In this document: positions 1 through 8,477 of the stretch, one piece after another
How positions within the stretch are numbered: position 1 is the first letter of the stretch
How the letters are laid out: each line of letters begins with the position of its first letter
Position numbers and translations under genes: made by a program
Notes under the pieces: generated by a model
Database searches by the model: none
Seen by the model: only the letters and a program-made list of their open reading frames with translations
What the model was told of the DNA's origin: nothing
NCBI GenBank assembly: GCA_002083405.1
Contig: LVWT01000063.1
Location: forward strand, 25,466 to 89,465
Reading direction: 5' to 3'
DNA from: Nitrospira sp. SG-bin2
GTDB lineage: Bacteria; Nitrospirota; Nitrospiria; Nitrospirales; Nitrospiraceae
DNA: 64,000 nt

Positions 1-420
1 CGCGGACAACAGACTGACCTGTTCTTCCACAGTCAGTTGCTCCGTCGCAGCAGACAAAATCTCCGGCCATCCACTTGAGACCTTTCCGGCCTTCGCTCCC
101 AGAGCCGTGAGATGCACCGTCACGATACGGTGATCGGCCTCCTGCTGGCGCCGACGCACAAGCCGTTTCTCCGCAAGCGTCCGGATCACCTCGGATGCGG
201 TGGGCAGCTTGACCGTCAGTTCACGCGCAATCGTCGAGACCGTCGCCGCCTGATTGGGACAAGATCGGAGATACGACAGGACTTGCACCTGCAACGGGCC
301 GACGCCCTTTTGCCCTTGCCGCCTCCAGGTCCGGCTTTTCATCGCCAACCCGATTTTCGAAAGCCCCGTCACCAAGCGATCAGGAAGGCTGTCTTGTTTC
401 ATCTTTGCCACTGAAGCCAT
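1..420 (-). CDS. MarR-family transcriptional regulator (C-terminus beyond left edge)
   Basis: Reading the minus strand from an ATG at 420 gives 140 open codons that run off the window. The centre shows a winged helix-turn-helix: a short helix ending SYLRSCP, the segment TVSTIARELTV, a recognition helix containing TASEVIRTLAEKRLV, and a basic wing RRRQQEADHRIVTVHLT. This is the usual MarR layout, with the conserved aspartate-arginine in the wing. MarR proteins bind DNA as dimers and usually repress neighbouring stress or efflux genes. A GAGGAT ribosome-binding site precedes the ATG. Its target is not visible; the stress-protein operon nearby is one possibility (inference). Confidence 0.82.
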   Translation of the reverse strand, partial: MASVAKMKQDSLPDRLVTGLSKIGLAMKSRTWRRQGQKGVGPLQVQVLSYLRSCPNQAATVSTIARELTVKLPTASEVIRTLAEKRLVRRRQQEADHRIVTVHLTALGAKAGKVSSGWPEILSAATEQLTVEEQVSLLSA

Positions 421-660
421 GGTATCCTCATATTCTGTTGGAATGGTTTGGCGAAGCGTAGTGTATTGTGCGATGATCCTACTCGTCAAGTCCGGCACAT
501 TCTATCTATCCCGACAATGGGTGACACCCTGGGCTGATCCTCTCTTCTCATCTGTCCGTTCATGCTGTTTACTGCCGGTTCGTGGCTCAAGTCAAGCCTG
601 CATCAATCGTCCCGACAATAGAAACCGAGCCCTTCGACGCATTCAACCCGCTCTGTCTGA

Positions 661-1518
661 TCATCGAACCACAAGCACGGAACAGGCGGCATGCTGCACG
701 ACACGGGTCGAGACGCTGCCAAGCAACACCCGGCCGATCGCTCCCAAGCCTTTGGCGCCCGTAACGATCAGATCAACCTTCTCCTGCTTGGCTTCTGTGA
801 GAATTTCATCGGCCGGCTTCCCCAGCTTCATGGACTCTCTCACCTGGAAACCCGCTTTCGCCACTTTGTCCACGTAGCGCTGCACCAGCATGTTTCCCGC
901 TTCACGCAGTTCCGGATACTTCAGAAAGGGCATCACATGCGCAATGGTTACCATCACCGGTTCACGATCCGGGCCATCGGGAGCAGGATTGACGTATCGG
1001 ATCAGAAACCGAACCGCTTTGTCCGATGCCGACGAGCCGTCGATGGCCAGCAGAATCCGCCGCACGGGCCGAGGCGTCTCCTTCACCACCAGAACCGAGC
1101 AGGGCGCATGGTGGATCGCATGGTTCGACACACTGCCGAGCATGAAGCGATCCAAGGTGTCCAACCCTCGCGAACCGATCGACAACAGAGTGACGCCCCG
1201 CTTAGCGTGCTTCATAATCGATGCCGCCACTCCGCCCCGATCTACGACCACTGTTCCGTTCAAGCCCGATTCTTTCAGCAACGTTTCCGTCTGCCTCGTG
1301 ACTGTCTTTGCGCTCGCCTCCATCCGCTTGATCTCGTCCTGGAGGTACCGCTCCGTTCCTACGATCATGGGCTGGATCATGAACGGCGCGCGCAAGCCAG
1401 CGACATCCACCACATGCAGCGCCCGGACTACCGGCTGGACGGTCAAAGGCATCTGTGCCACCCATTCAATGGCCCACCGTCCGTATTTCGACCCATCTGT
1501 CGCCGCTAAAACTTTCAT
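661..1518 (-). CDS. Universal stress protein, tandem UspA domains
   Basis: A 285-aa cytoplasmic protein made of two UspA domains. Each ends in the nucleotide-binding signature G-x2-G-x9-G-S: domain one around GSRGLDTLDRFMLGSVS, domain two around GAKGLGAIGRVLLGSVS. Both finish in the CSVLVV strand. The start at 1518 (MKVLAATDGS) was chosen over an upstream in-frame codon because it gives the canonical Usp N-terminus and has AGGACAGGTGG just upstream. It lies 39 bases after the phosphofructokinase gene and is probably its operon partner. ATP-binding Usps respond to energy and redox stress; the specific role is unknown. Confidence 0.93.
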   Translation of the reverse strand: MKVLAATDGSKYGRWAIEWVAQMPLTVQPVVRALHVVDVAGLRAPFMIQPMIVGTERYLQDEIKRMEASAKTVTRQTETLLKESGLNGTVVVDRGGVAASIMKHAKRGVTLLSIGSRGLDTLDRFMLGSVSNHAIHHAPCSVLVVKETPRPVRRILLAIDGSSASDKAVRFLIRYVNPAPDGPDREPVMVTIAHVMPFLKYPELREAGNMLVQRYVDKVAKAGFQVRESMKLGKPADEILTEAKQEKVDLIVTGAKGLGAIGRVLLGSVSTRVVQHAACSVLVVR

Positions 1519-1557
1519 GCCACCTGTCCTTTCTCTTGCTGATGACACACCGCCGGT

Positions 1558-2805
1558 TCAGCCGATGCCGGAAAAGCGCGTGCGAAATGCCGCCGGCGAG
1601 AGCCCGGCCAATGCAGCGCATCGGCTGAGTCTGTCCGGATCGTTGAAATCCTCCTCGGTCAGCCTGATCATATATTGCCGGGCGGTCTGGTAGGACTGGG
1701 AACCGATGTCCACCATCCTGACCTTCGCCCGCCCCGTACCCGGGTCCAGCATCTGTTTAAACGGAATCGGCGTGAAGCGCCCGTCCTGGATCGATACCAT
1801 CGCCGCCGTGCCTCCATCAAGCACATACTGCGAGGCACAATAACCGAGATCGCGGGTGTATTCGATGTCGTACGGAATGGGGTCCGCGCAGCGCAATTCG
1901 TAGCCGACATTTTTGGAGACGATCGAGACGGAAAGCCCCAAATCCTTCAACCCCTTCGTCACTTCCCTCCTGAGCAGATCACCGAGATCGATCTCCGACA
2001 GGCGCAAATGCCCATGCTCGTCCCGTTCGATCTGTTCGAGCCCGCGCAGGTCCTGAGAATCCACAATCTCAATCAAACCCTCCGCCAGCACGGCAACCCC
2101 GTCGGCCCGGCCGCCGTCGAGACTCTTGATGATGACCCCGATCAACACATCCACCAGGCGCCGCAGTTTCACAGGGCGTTCCGTGAATTCCTCCGGAATA
2201 ATCGTCACCGTCGCGCCGGCGGCTTTCCCGATACCCAGCGCCAAGTGGCCGGCTTTGCGCCCCATGGTGACAACGAAATACCAGCGAGCCGTAGCCTGGG
2301 CGTCGACCATCAGATTTTTCACGATGCCGACACCGACGTGCCGCGCGGTTTGAAATCCGAATGTCGGAATGCCGTTGGGAAGATCAAGATCGTTATCGAT
2401 CGTCTTCGGCACGTGGACAACCTGAATCCGGCCGGCCGACCGCTCTTCTACTTTGAACGCCGAGAAGGCCGTATCGTCTCCGCCGATGGTGATCAAGCGT
2501 GTCAACCCGAGCTGTGCCAGAGTGGACAGGACCCGGTCCAGAAGTTCAGCCGTCTTGGTCGGGTTGGCCCGCGACGTGCCGATATAGGATCCGCCGCAAA
2601 AGTGAAGCCGGCTGACATCCTCAATCAGAAGCGGCCGCACCTTCCCCCCGCTTCCCTCCATAAGCCATTTGAACCCGTCAAGAATGCCGAGAACGTCGCA
2701 GCCGCCGAGAATGCCGCGGATCGTAGCCGCACTGATGACGCTGTTGATGCCGGGCGCCGGTCCGCCCCCGACCAAAATGCCGATGATCGTTCGTGGTGAG
2801 GGCAT
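1558..2805 (-). CDS. pfp: PPi-dependent 6-phosphofructokinase
   Basis: A 415-aa group II phosphofructokinase. It phosphorylates fructose 6-phosphate to the 1,6-bisphosphate, or runs in reverse, in the cytoplasm. The N-terminal loop GGGPAPGIN is present. The two residues that set the phosphoryl donor point to pyrophosphate: GGDD at about residues 108-111 (Asp where ATP enzymes have Gly) and PKTIDND at about 133-139 (Lys where ATP enzymes have Gly). MGRKAGHLALG is the conserved substrate loop. It sits within a minus-strand run of stress genes and just ahead of a Usp, suggesting use of PPi in low-energy glycolysis or gluconeogenesis (inference). Confidence 0.9.
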   Translation of the reverse strand: MPSPRTIIGILVGGGPAPGINSVISAATIRGILGGCDVLGILDGFKWLMEGSGGKVRPLLIEDVSRLHFCGGSYIGTSRANPTKTAELLDRVLSTLAQLGLTRLITIGGDDTAFSAFKVEERSAGRIQVVHVPKTIDNDLDLPNGIPTFGFQTARHVGVGIVKNLMVDAQATARWYFVVTMGRKAGHLALGIGKAAGATVTIIPEEFTERPVKLRRLVDVLIGVIIKSLDGGRADGVAVLAEGLIEIVDSQDLRGLEQIERDEHGHLRLSEIDLGDLLRREVTKGLKDLGLSVSIVSKNVGYELRCADPIPYDIEYTRDLGYCASQYVLDGGTAAMVSIQDGRFTPIPFKQMLDPGTGRAKVRMVDIGSQSYQTARQYMIRLTEEDFNDPDRLSRCAALAGLSPAAFRTRFSGIG

Positions 2806-2817
2806 CCTTGCCTGTCC

Positions 2818-2880
2818 CTACGTGTTGACCCAGTGGCCTTCCAATTTCCTCATGATCTGCGGCATGGTTGTATACTCCAT
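2818..2880 (-). CDS. Possible 20-aa leader peptide upstream of pfp
   Basis: A short minus-strand frame (MEYTTMPQIMRKLEGHWVNT) starts with an ATG at 2880 directly after CTCGAGGAA and stops 12 bases before the phosphofructokinase ATG. It is the only open frame in the 143-base gap between the 462-aa gene and pfp. The Shine-Dalgarno spacing is short for the first ATG and better for the second, in-frame ATG. It could be a small protein, a translational coupler or chance; nothing in its sequence indicates function. Confidence 0.25.
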   Translation of the reverse strand: MEYTTMPQIMRKLEGHWVNT

Positions 2881-2948
2881 TTCCTCGAGAGGCAAGCGGT
2901 GCGGCTCGAATGGGCCAATTACCGACAGCTTTTGACATCCGACCTTCG

Positions 2949-4337
2949 TTACCCCGGCACCTCATCCAATCCGACATGTGCGCGAAGCCTGTTGTAATCG
3001 AATGCGGTCCGGCCTGTTCGCAAGAGGCCCGGATCGTGCCGCGCCATCTCATCGATCAACGCGCCGACTTGGCCGCGCATCTGCGCAGTAGCGGCGGCAT
3101 GGCGCGGCGTTTGCCCGCCGAGCGCGAGATGCGGCTGGTCCGACCATTCGAGATAGGCCTTCTCTAAAAATCGATTGAGCAGGGCGCGGTCTTCTTCCTG
3201 CGTCACGGCCAACGTCAGCGATTCCTCGGCCATCAGTTCGGCCACCGACAATTGCCGGACCGGCGGCTGCAGTATCTCCCCCCGGAAGTGCAGCGAAAAT
3301 CCCAACGAGGCCGCGAGCCGATGCTTGATCAGGTCGAGCCGCTCCGGGCTGTCGCATTCCACGATCAGCTGGGAAGACGTCAGCGTCAGCCTCGCTACGA
3401 TCGCTGCGACGGCCCCCTCGGCCGCTCGTTGAACCCACACATGGACCGGAGAAAGGCCGGCGGCACTTTGCCCGCCGGCTCGATCAACCCGTTTCTCAGG
3501 CTCCAACTCCTGCATCTCCGACAACCGGTCAACGAACAACCGGTGCTCATGGTGATCGTACAACGCCACGGCATAGAGATACGGCCGCCCGTCGGGACAG
3601 CGGTATCGAATATGGCCGACGGCATCCACCAAGGCGTCCATCCGCAGCTGCGCGAAGGCCCAGAGCAGCATGTACCCGAATCGCTTGGTAAATTCTCTCC
3701 ACTCCCCCAGAGCAAAAGACCCGGAACTCATTTCTATCTCACGACGCCATTCAGCAGTCATCGTAAGCACCGATTCGGCATCAGCCGGCGACAGGACCAG
3801 CCCGCAGCCGACCCAGACGGCTTTGCCGGATTCCTCCTCCCCCGAAGCGCGAATGACACGGGTGAGCAACACATGGCCGGCAGAAAGATCCGTGACGAAA
3901 TCCCCGGCAGGCAGGACCCACAAAGTCCCGTCACCGACCGATCGCAGTGTGAGCGCGTCGCCCGGTTTGAGGGGTGAGGCCAGCGCCAGCAGGTCCATGG
4001 ATGAACGTTTCAGCGGATCGAGCCAGGCCCGCTCCTCGTTCGGAATATGTTCCGTGATGACGTCCCGCAGCTGTTCGATGAGGGTCAATTGTCCGTCTTC
4101 CGGGTAGAAGTCGCAGAGGAGAAAGAGCCCGGCCAATTCGGTTTCCTGCGCAAGCGGGGCAACAATCCGACCGGCTCCGTTTCCCAGATAGGGCCTGAGC
4201 GCGCGCGCAAGCGCCGTCTCCCGCTGCAAGGCGAAATCAGGCCTCAGCGACAGCGCCTCAAGACGCGCGAGCACCGCCTCCAGGGACGGAGGCGGCGACG
4301 CCCACAGGCCTGCCGCCCGTTCACTCGCGAGCTTCAT
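2949..4337 (-). CDS. Unrecognised 462-aa protein
   Basis: A cytoplasmic-looking protein without membrane segments or signal peptide. I do not recognise the family for most of it. Near the C-terminus, after a segment containing LEWSDQPHLALGGQTPRHAAA, there is a pattern (W-x-D-x-P-x2-ALGG-x-TPR-x-AA) like the short tail motif on some SEC-C-type and nuclease-associated proteins. This is a weak resemblance. The start at 4337 (MKLASERAAG) was chosen because upstream codons overlap the DUF2934 gene in another frame. It overlaps that gene by 17 bases, so the two are likely co-translated. It lies in the minus-strand stress operon. Confidence 0.7.
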   Translation of the reverse strand: MKLASERAAGLWASPPPSLEAVLARLEALSLRPDFALQRETALARALRPYLGNGAGRIVAPLAQETELAGLFLLCDFYPEDGQLTLIEQLRDVITEHIPNEERAWLDPLKRSSMDLLALASPLKPGDALTLRSVGDGTLWVLPAGDFVTDLSAGHVLLTRVIRASGEEESGKAVWVGCGLVLSPADAESVLTMTAEWRREIEMSSGSFALGEWREFTKRFGYMLLWAFAQLRMDALVDAVGHIRYRCPDGRPYLYAVALYDHHEHRLFVDRLSEMQELEPEKRVDRAGGQSAAGLSPVHVWVQRAAEGAVAAIVARLTLTSSQLIVECDSPERLDLIKHRLAASLGFSLHFRGEILQPPVRQLSVAELMAEESLTLAVTQEEDRALLNRFLEKAYLEWSDQPHLALGGQTPRHAAATAQMRGQVGALIDEMARHDPGLLRTGRTAFDYNRLRAHVGLDEVPG

Positions 4338-4545
4338 GGATTTCTTCCATGACGATGTCTTCCGCGTCAAGCCAATCCCTGAGATCGTTCCCGGCTTGAC
4401 GGCCCCGTTGCTCCCACAGCTCGTAGGCTTTTTGCGCGATCCGCTCCCACATCCCATCAGGTAATTCGATCGGTGTGTTAGACCTGACGGCGACAGGAGA
4501 AGACCGCCCTTTCTCCGCTCCGGTCTTCTTCACCACGGTGCGCAT
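4321..4545 (-). CDS. DUF2934 small protein
   Basis: A 74-aa protein with a basic N-terminus and the DUF2934 pattern in its second half: RIAQKAYELWEQRG, then DLRDWLDAEDIV. The family (helical, about 40-90 aa) is common in Nitrospirota and Proteobacteria near stress genes; its function is not known. It starts 14 bases after the upstream Usp stop and overlaps the start of the 462-aa protein, so it is part of the same transcript. Confidence 0.85.
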   Translation of the reverse strand: MRTVVKKTGAEKGRSSPVAVRSNTPIELPDGMWERIAQKAYELWEQRGRQAGNDLRDWLDAEDIVMEEIHEARE

Positions 4546-4559
4546 GGCAGACTCCTCGG

Positions 4560-5522
4560 TTACGGGTTCATCGGCACGTCAGGTTGCACCGAGACGACAC
4601 GGCGATGGTCCTGGTGAAATTTAGGGCTCCGGACCGTCAGGATGGGACAATGCGACTTCCGGAGAACCGACTCCACCACGCTGCCGTACAAAGCATGCGA
4701 CAGGCCGCGCCGTCCATGCGTCCCCATGACAATCAAGTCGGCCGACCAGGCCCTGGCCGCCTCGAGGATCGAATCGCGTGGAAGCCCCCCTCGAACGAGA
4801 GATTCGGATTTCACGTTCGCGGCCTCCAGTGCCGTGACAAGACCCGCAAGCCGTTCAGTGAGGGTTTTTCGCTCATGTTCCCGGGCCACCTGAAGCGGAA
4901 CCGTAAAATCCAATCCGTAAGAGACCGGCTCCATGACATGCAGCAGCATGACAGACGCCTGTGCCCGCTGCGCCACGGCGACCGCATACTCGAGAGCATC
5001 AAGCGAGCAGTCGGAGAAATCGACCGGCACCATGATCCGGTCCAACGAGACCGGATGACTCGTGCTTACGCCGGTACGCTCCGCCTCCGACCGATCCATG
5101 CGCACGGCCAGCACAGGGCAGGGCGCCGTCCGAATGATCCGCTCTGCCGTGCTTCCCAATAAGACATGTGCGAGACCGGTCTTCCCGGCGGTGCCCATGA
5201 TGATCAAATCCGGGTCTTCGGCCGCCGCAGCGGCAAGCACTTGTTCACTCGGGATACCCGTCTCGATCCGCGTGTGAACCGCAATCCCTCGCTCAGCAGC
5301 CCGTGCTTTCAGCCGGGCCAGGTCTTCCGTGGCCTGTGTCATCAGCTCGGCCAGATATATGCGGCACACGGGAGACTCCGGATCGAGGCCCGGAGCGAAT
5401 TCCAACACGCTCACGGCCGTCAAAGTGGCTCCCCATGACTCGGCCAACTTGCAGGCATAGGCCTCCGCGCCTTCCGCCCGCGTAGAACCATCCGTCGCCA
5501 AAAGAATGCGTTCGATATTCAT
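4560..5522 (-). CDS. Universal stress protein, tandem UspA domains
   Basis: A 320-aa two-domain Usp beginning MNIERILLATDGS. The first domain carries GTAGKTGLAHVLLGSTAE and ends CPVLAVR. The second begins DRIMVPVDFSDCS, carries GTHGRRGLSHALYGSVVE and ends CPILTVR. Both motifs match the ATP-binding G-x2-G-x9-G-S/T form. The start at 5522 is preferred to an ATG 24 bases upstream because it matches the family N-terminus. It follows the cupredoxin gene by 57 bases and precedes the DUF2934 gene by 14. Confidence 0.92.
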   Translation of the reverse strand: MNIERILLATDGSTRAEGAEAYACKLAESWGATLTAVSVLEFAPGLDPESPVCRIYLAELMTQATEDLARLKARAAERGIAVHTRIETGIPSEQVLAAAAAEDPDLIIMGTAGKTGLAHVLLGSTAERIIRTAPCPVLAVRMDRSEAERTGVSTSHPVSLDRIMVPVDFSDCSLDALEYAVAVAQRAQASVMLLHVMEPVSYGLDFTVPLQVAREHERKTLTERLAGLVTALEAANVKSESLVRGGLPRDSILEAARAWSADLIVMGTHGRRGLSHALYGSVVESVLRKSHCPILTVRSPKFHQDHRRVVSVQPDVPMNP

Positions 5523-5579
5523 GATCCAACCACACGAAAGAAACACGTGTTCAGGGAGATGGCCTTCCTCTCAGCACTC

Positions 5580-6023
5580 TTACACAGCCTCTGTACTCAA
5601 CAAGAGCAATTCTCCGCCCATATTGGGATGGATCGAGCACCGGAATTCATGTCGCCCCGGCCGGGACATGTCAAACCGCAGGACCGCATCACGCTTTGAA
5701 TCGAGAAACACACCACCCAGGCCGCGGCCATAGACGATGACCCCGTCCCTTTCGATGCGGGTATGAAGCCCCTCGAACATGGTCGAACCGAAATCGTGCC
5801 GCAGGGCGTCTTCATTCCGAACCTTGATGACCGTCGGAACTCCCAGCCGCAGGGGCCCCTGCTTCGTCACGAACTTGTAATCCTTGATCGTCACCTCGAC
5901 CACCTGTTCGGATTGCGCGAGACTCACTCCCGCCTCTTCCAACCCTATGACCCAAGGCACTCCAAGTGTCAGACCGATCATCACGTATCCAACCCATGAT
6001 CTAGCAGGCCTCTTAATGAACAT
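5580..6023 (-). CDS. Exported cupredoxin-domain protein
   Basis: A 147-aa protein with a membrane-spanning signal segment (about residues 12-36, cleavage possible after SLAQS) followed by a single cupredoxin-like beta domain. Candidate type-1 copper ligands are His in ALRHDFG and the C-terminal cluster HEFRCSIHPNM (Cys, His, Met), spaced as in plastocyanin-like proteins. It is probably a periplasmic copper or electron-transfer protein. A strong GGGAGGGGAAG site precedes the ATG. It lies 18 bases downstream of a Usp gene and is the only exported member of this operon. Confidence 0.85.
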   Translation of the reverse strand: MFIKRPARSWVGYVMIGLTLGVPWVIGLEEAGVSLAQSEQVVEVTIKDYKFVTKQGPLRLGVPTVIKVRNEDALRHDFGSTMFEGLHTRIERDGVIVYGRGLGGVFLDSKRDAVLRFDMSRPGRHEFRCSIHPNMGGELLLLSTEAV

Positions 6024-6041
6024 CGTCTTCCCCTCCCTTAT

Positions 6042-6548
6042 TTATGCTTCCGTCGACTTCCGCTGGAGAGCCGACACCGGCAGCGGCACGGTCAACACAG
6101 GACAGCCTGCTGTACGGACGACCTTCTCAGCCGTACTGCCGAAGAAAATCTTGTCCACGCTGCCGGACCGTCCGCCATAACTCCCCATCACGACCAGATC
6201 CACTTTCTCCGTCCGCGCGGTCTTGGCAATCTCGACAAACGGCGATCCCTCTAGAATCACGCGCGTGAGGTCCACTCCTTTGGCCACCGCTGATTCCAGC
6301 AACCGGCGCACGTTCAACCGGGCATGATGCCGCAATCGCCGGCGCTGTACGGCGGCATCGGACGGAACTGCCAGCAAGCCCAGACGATGGAACGATTCAA
6401 GGGTTCCCATGTCGATCACATGCAGCACCGTCACGCAGGCCCCGCACAGCCGCGCCATGTCACAGGCGAGATGGAACGCCTCATCTGAACAGGGAGAAAA
6501 ATCGACAGGAACCAGGATTTTCTTGAAAAGACCAGTGTCTTGCCCCAT
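6042..6548 (-). CDS. Universal stress protein, single UspA domain
   Basis: A 168-aa protein with one Usp domain: N-terminal KKILVPVDFSPCSDEAF, central variable helices, and the ATP-binding motif GSYGGRSGSVDKIFFGSTAEKV, ending CPVLTV. The start at 6548 has AGGAG ten bases upstream; upstream in-frame codons look non-coding. It is the first gene of the minus-strand stress run reaching 661. Confidence 0.92.
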   Translation of the reverse strand: MGQDTGLFKKILVPVDFSPCSDEAFHLACDMARLCGACVTVLHVIDMGTLESFHRLGLLAVPSDAAVQRRRLRHHARLNVRRLLESAVAKGVDLTRVILEGSPFVEIAKTARTEKVDLVVMGSYGGRSGSVDKIFFGSTAEKVVRTAGCPVLTVPLPVSALQRKSTEA

Positions 6549-6903
6549 ACGCGCTCCTTCTAGCCAGCAATTTGCCGGCGCCAAAGAGGAACTCAGCAAG
6601 GCCGGTGCCACTCACACAGCACCGAGGCCGACATCTCAGGGCTTGGAGAAACCGCGGATTTTCCCTTCTCATTGTTGCTATCGGCGATTGGCCTTTCACT
6701 CAGCCTTCAATAAGAGGGGAGCTCTGCTACAGCGGGAGAATGACCGCTGTAGCAGAAAGCACCACCAGGCGTGGGTAATGACGAGTCAGGCGTAAGAGCT
6801 TCTCGAAACAAAATGGCTTTGCTCTTCACTCCTTACCACTCACCACTGACGACTGACCACCGTTTTCCCGACCGGCATTGGACTTGCTGACCTTCTGTCC
6901 ACC
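6549..6903. other. Divergent intergenic region with one strong hairpin
   Basis: 355 bases between two divergent stress transcripts. I see no convincing gene. Apart from the hairpin at 6723-6756 it contains a pyrimidine-rich stretch around 6830-6870 of short TCACCACTGACGACTGACC-like repeats. Promoters for both transcripts should lie here, but no clear -10/-35 pair stood out. Confidence 0.5.
6723..6756. terminator. Perfect 13-bp hairpin in the divergent Usp region
   Basis: The arms TCTGCTACAGCGG (6723-6735) and CCGCTGTAGCAGA (6744-6756) are perfectly complementary around an 8-base loop. No T-run follows on either strand and it lies between divergent genes, so it may be a regulatory or remnant repeat structure rather than a true terminator. 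Confidence 0.5.
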
Positions 6904-7008
6904 ATGGGAACGATGACACGCCAACGGTGGTTGTTGCTTGGAGCGGTGGGGTTGGGATTGGCGATCGCCATCTATTTCATCTTTTTCTGTCCGGCAGACT
7001 GTCAATGA
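6904..7008 (+). CDS. Small single-span membrane peptide
   Basis: An ATG at 6904 opens a 34-aa frame: a basic start (MGTMTRQRW), one hydrophobic helix (LLLGAVGLGLAIAIYFIFF) and a short tail CPADCQ with two cysteines. A second ATG nine bases on would give 31 aa. It stops eight bases before the next Usp start, whose ribosome-binding site (TGAGG) overlaps its stop codon, suggesting translational coupling. The composition is typical of real small membrane proteins. Function unknown. Confidence 0.5.
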   Translation: MGTMTRQRWLLLGAVGLGLAIAIYFIFFCPADCQ

Positions 7009-7015
7009 GGCATCC

Positions 7016-7879
7016 ATGAAACTCTTGCTCGCAGTAGACGGTTCCGACAACTCCTACGAGGCCGTGCGGTCGCTCAAGTACTTGAGCCGCGCAGAAGAAC
7101 TGCACATCCTGCACGTGCTGGATGTCCCCATTCCGGCCTATCCGATGATGATGCCGGAGGTGACACAGGAACTCTATGCGACCGTCGAGCGCAATATGCG
7201 GGAGGATGGCACCCGTTTGCTGGAACGGATCGTGTCGCTGCTCCCGATGGGAATCGGCCCGGTGACGAAACACCTGATCGTCGGCTCGCCGGCGGATCAC
7301 ATCGTCAAGCTGGCCGAGCAACTGAAGGCAGACCTGATTCTGCTCGGCACCCGCGGCCTCGGCCCGATCAAGGAGCGGCTGGTCGGAAGCGTCGCTCATC
7401 GCGTGTTGACATTCGCCCCCGGCGCGAAACTGATTCTCCACGGTCCGTTGAACACCTTGAGCCAGATTCTGCTCCCGGTGCAGGGGACCTACGATGCGGA
7501 ACATGCCCTGCGCTTTCTCGAGAAAATCCCCTTTCGTGACCCGCCGACGATCACCCTGTTTACCGCCTTGCCACACACGAGGCCGCCCTGGCCGGTGGAT
7601 GCCGCTTCGGCCAAGGAGATGGAGGTCCATGCGCTTCGCCACGCGCAAGACTCCCTCAACGACACCGCCGCCAAGCTGGCCGCGCTGGGCTATCGAACCC
7701 GTGTCGCCGCCACGCTCAGCACGCCCGTCGAGGGGATTCTGCAGGAAGCCGGGGATTTGAATCCGGATCTGATTCTCATGGGATCCCGCGGACGCCACGG
7801 CGTGACGCGCCTGGTGCTGGGCAGCGTGTCCCATGCCCTCCTGCACCACGGCCGCTATCCGCTGATGATTTTCAACTAA
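7016..7879 (+). CDS. Universal stress protein, tandem UspA domains
   Basis: A 287-aa protein starting MKLLLAVDGSDNS. Domain one contains GTRGLGPIKERLVGSVAHRV; domain two contains GSRGRHGVTRLVLGSVSHAL. The second domain lacks the usual N-terminal VDGS-type strand and begins SQILLPVQGTYDAEHA, so it may have lost or altered nucleotide binding there. The start at 7016 (upstream GAGG) is chosen over in-frame codons reaching back to 6938. It heads a plus-strand run with the zinc ribbon and cytochrome genes. Confidence 0.92.
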   Translation: MKLLLAVDGSDNSYEAVRSLKYLSRAEELHILHVLDVPIPAYPMMMPEVTQELYATVERNMREDGTRLLERIVSLLPMGIGPVTKHLIVGSPADHIVKLAEQLKADLILLGTRGLGPIKERLVGSVAHRVLTFAPGAKLILHGPLNTLSQILLPVQGTYDAEHALRFLEKIPFRDPPTITLFTALPHTRPPWPVDAASAKEMEVHALRHAQDSLNDTAAKLAALGYRTRVAATLSTPVEGILQEAGDLNPDLILMGSRGRHGVTRLVLGSVSHALLHHGRYPLMIFN

Positions 7880-7894
7880 GAAAAGGGGCTGCCT

Positions 7895-8059
7895 ATGCCG
7901 ATGTACGACTACAAGTGCCTGGACTGCGGGAAGGAGTCGCTGATCGTCGTCACGTTGAAAGAACATGAACGGGGCGAGGTGGTATGCCCGGCGTGCGGCA
8001 GCAAGAAGCTACAGCAACTCTTTAGTTCGTTTATTGCCCACACCACCAAAAAAAGTTAG
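7895..8059 (+). CDS. FmdB-type zinc-ribbon protein
   Basis: A 54-aa protein (MPMYDYKC...) with two CxxC pairs, CLDC and CPAC, 24 residues apart, and the MPxYDYxC start typical of FmdB/putative regulatory zinc ribbons. It begins 15 bases after the Usp stop behind AAAAGGGG. The fold binds one Zn2+; the cellular role is unknown. Confidence 0.85.
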   Translation: MPMYDYKCLDCGKESLIVVTLKEHERGEVVCPACGSKKLQQLFSSFIAHTTKKS

Positions 8060-8063
8060 CGAC

Positions 8064-8477
8064 ATGTTGAAAATGTTACAGACTACAAAAATGAGCACCA
8101 TAGACCGAAGAGGAAATCGTCTCGTCTTCTCCGGATTAGCAGGTTTTCTCCTCCTGATCAGCCCATCGATGTCGTCCCTCTACGCCCAGGAATATCCTTC
8201 CGACGTCATCCGTGGAAAGACACTGTACGCACGGCACTGTCTGGAGTGCCATGGATCGGGAGGGCGGGGTGACGGACCTACGGCCGCGTCCTTAAAAGTT
8301 CAGCCGGCGGACTTTCACCGCTTCCGGTCTTTTCTGAAGTCCGATGAGGAGCTCTTGCGGACCATCGAGCATGGCGTCGTCTTCAGTCCGATGCATGCGT
8401 GGCGCGGGCAGCTCACCGATGGAGAAATGCAGGACGTGCTGGCGTACGTTCGCCTCCTGTCGCAACAGGGGCAATGA
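8064..8477 (+). CDS. Monoheme cytochrome c
   Basis: A 137-aa secreted protein: a hydrophobic signal segment (about residues 23-41, FSGLAGFLLLISPSMSS), then CLECH as the single heme c site in a DVIRGKTLYARHCLECHGSG context. A distal Met candidate lies in GVVFSPMHAW, and the C-terminus DVLAYVRLL is typical of class I cytochrome c. Likely a small periplasmic electron carrier. The start is uncertain: 8064 is used, with a second in-frame ATG at 8091; neither has a clear Shine-Dalgarno. Confidence 0.88.
   Translation: MLKMLQTTKMSTIDRRGNRLVFSGLAGFLLLISPSMSSLYAQEYPSDVIRGKTLYARHCLECHGSGGRGDGPTAASLKVQPADFHRFRSFLKSDEELLRTIEHGVVFSPMHAWRGQLTDGEMQDVLAYVRLLSQQGQ

Noticed and set aside
254..877. 207-codon plus-strand open frame across the MarR/Usp gap
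   Set aside because: Overlaps two real minus-strand genes at both ends and has no plausible protein features.
1675..2799. 374-codon plus-strand open frame
   Set aside because: Antisense to the phosphofructokinase gene, which is unambiguous.
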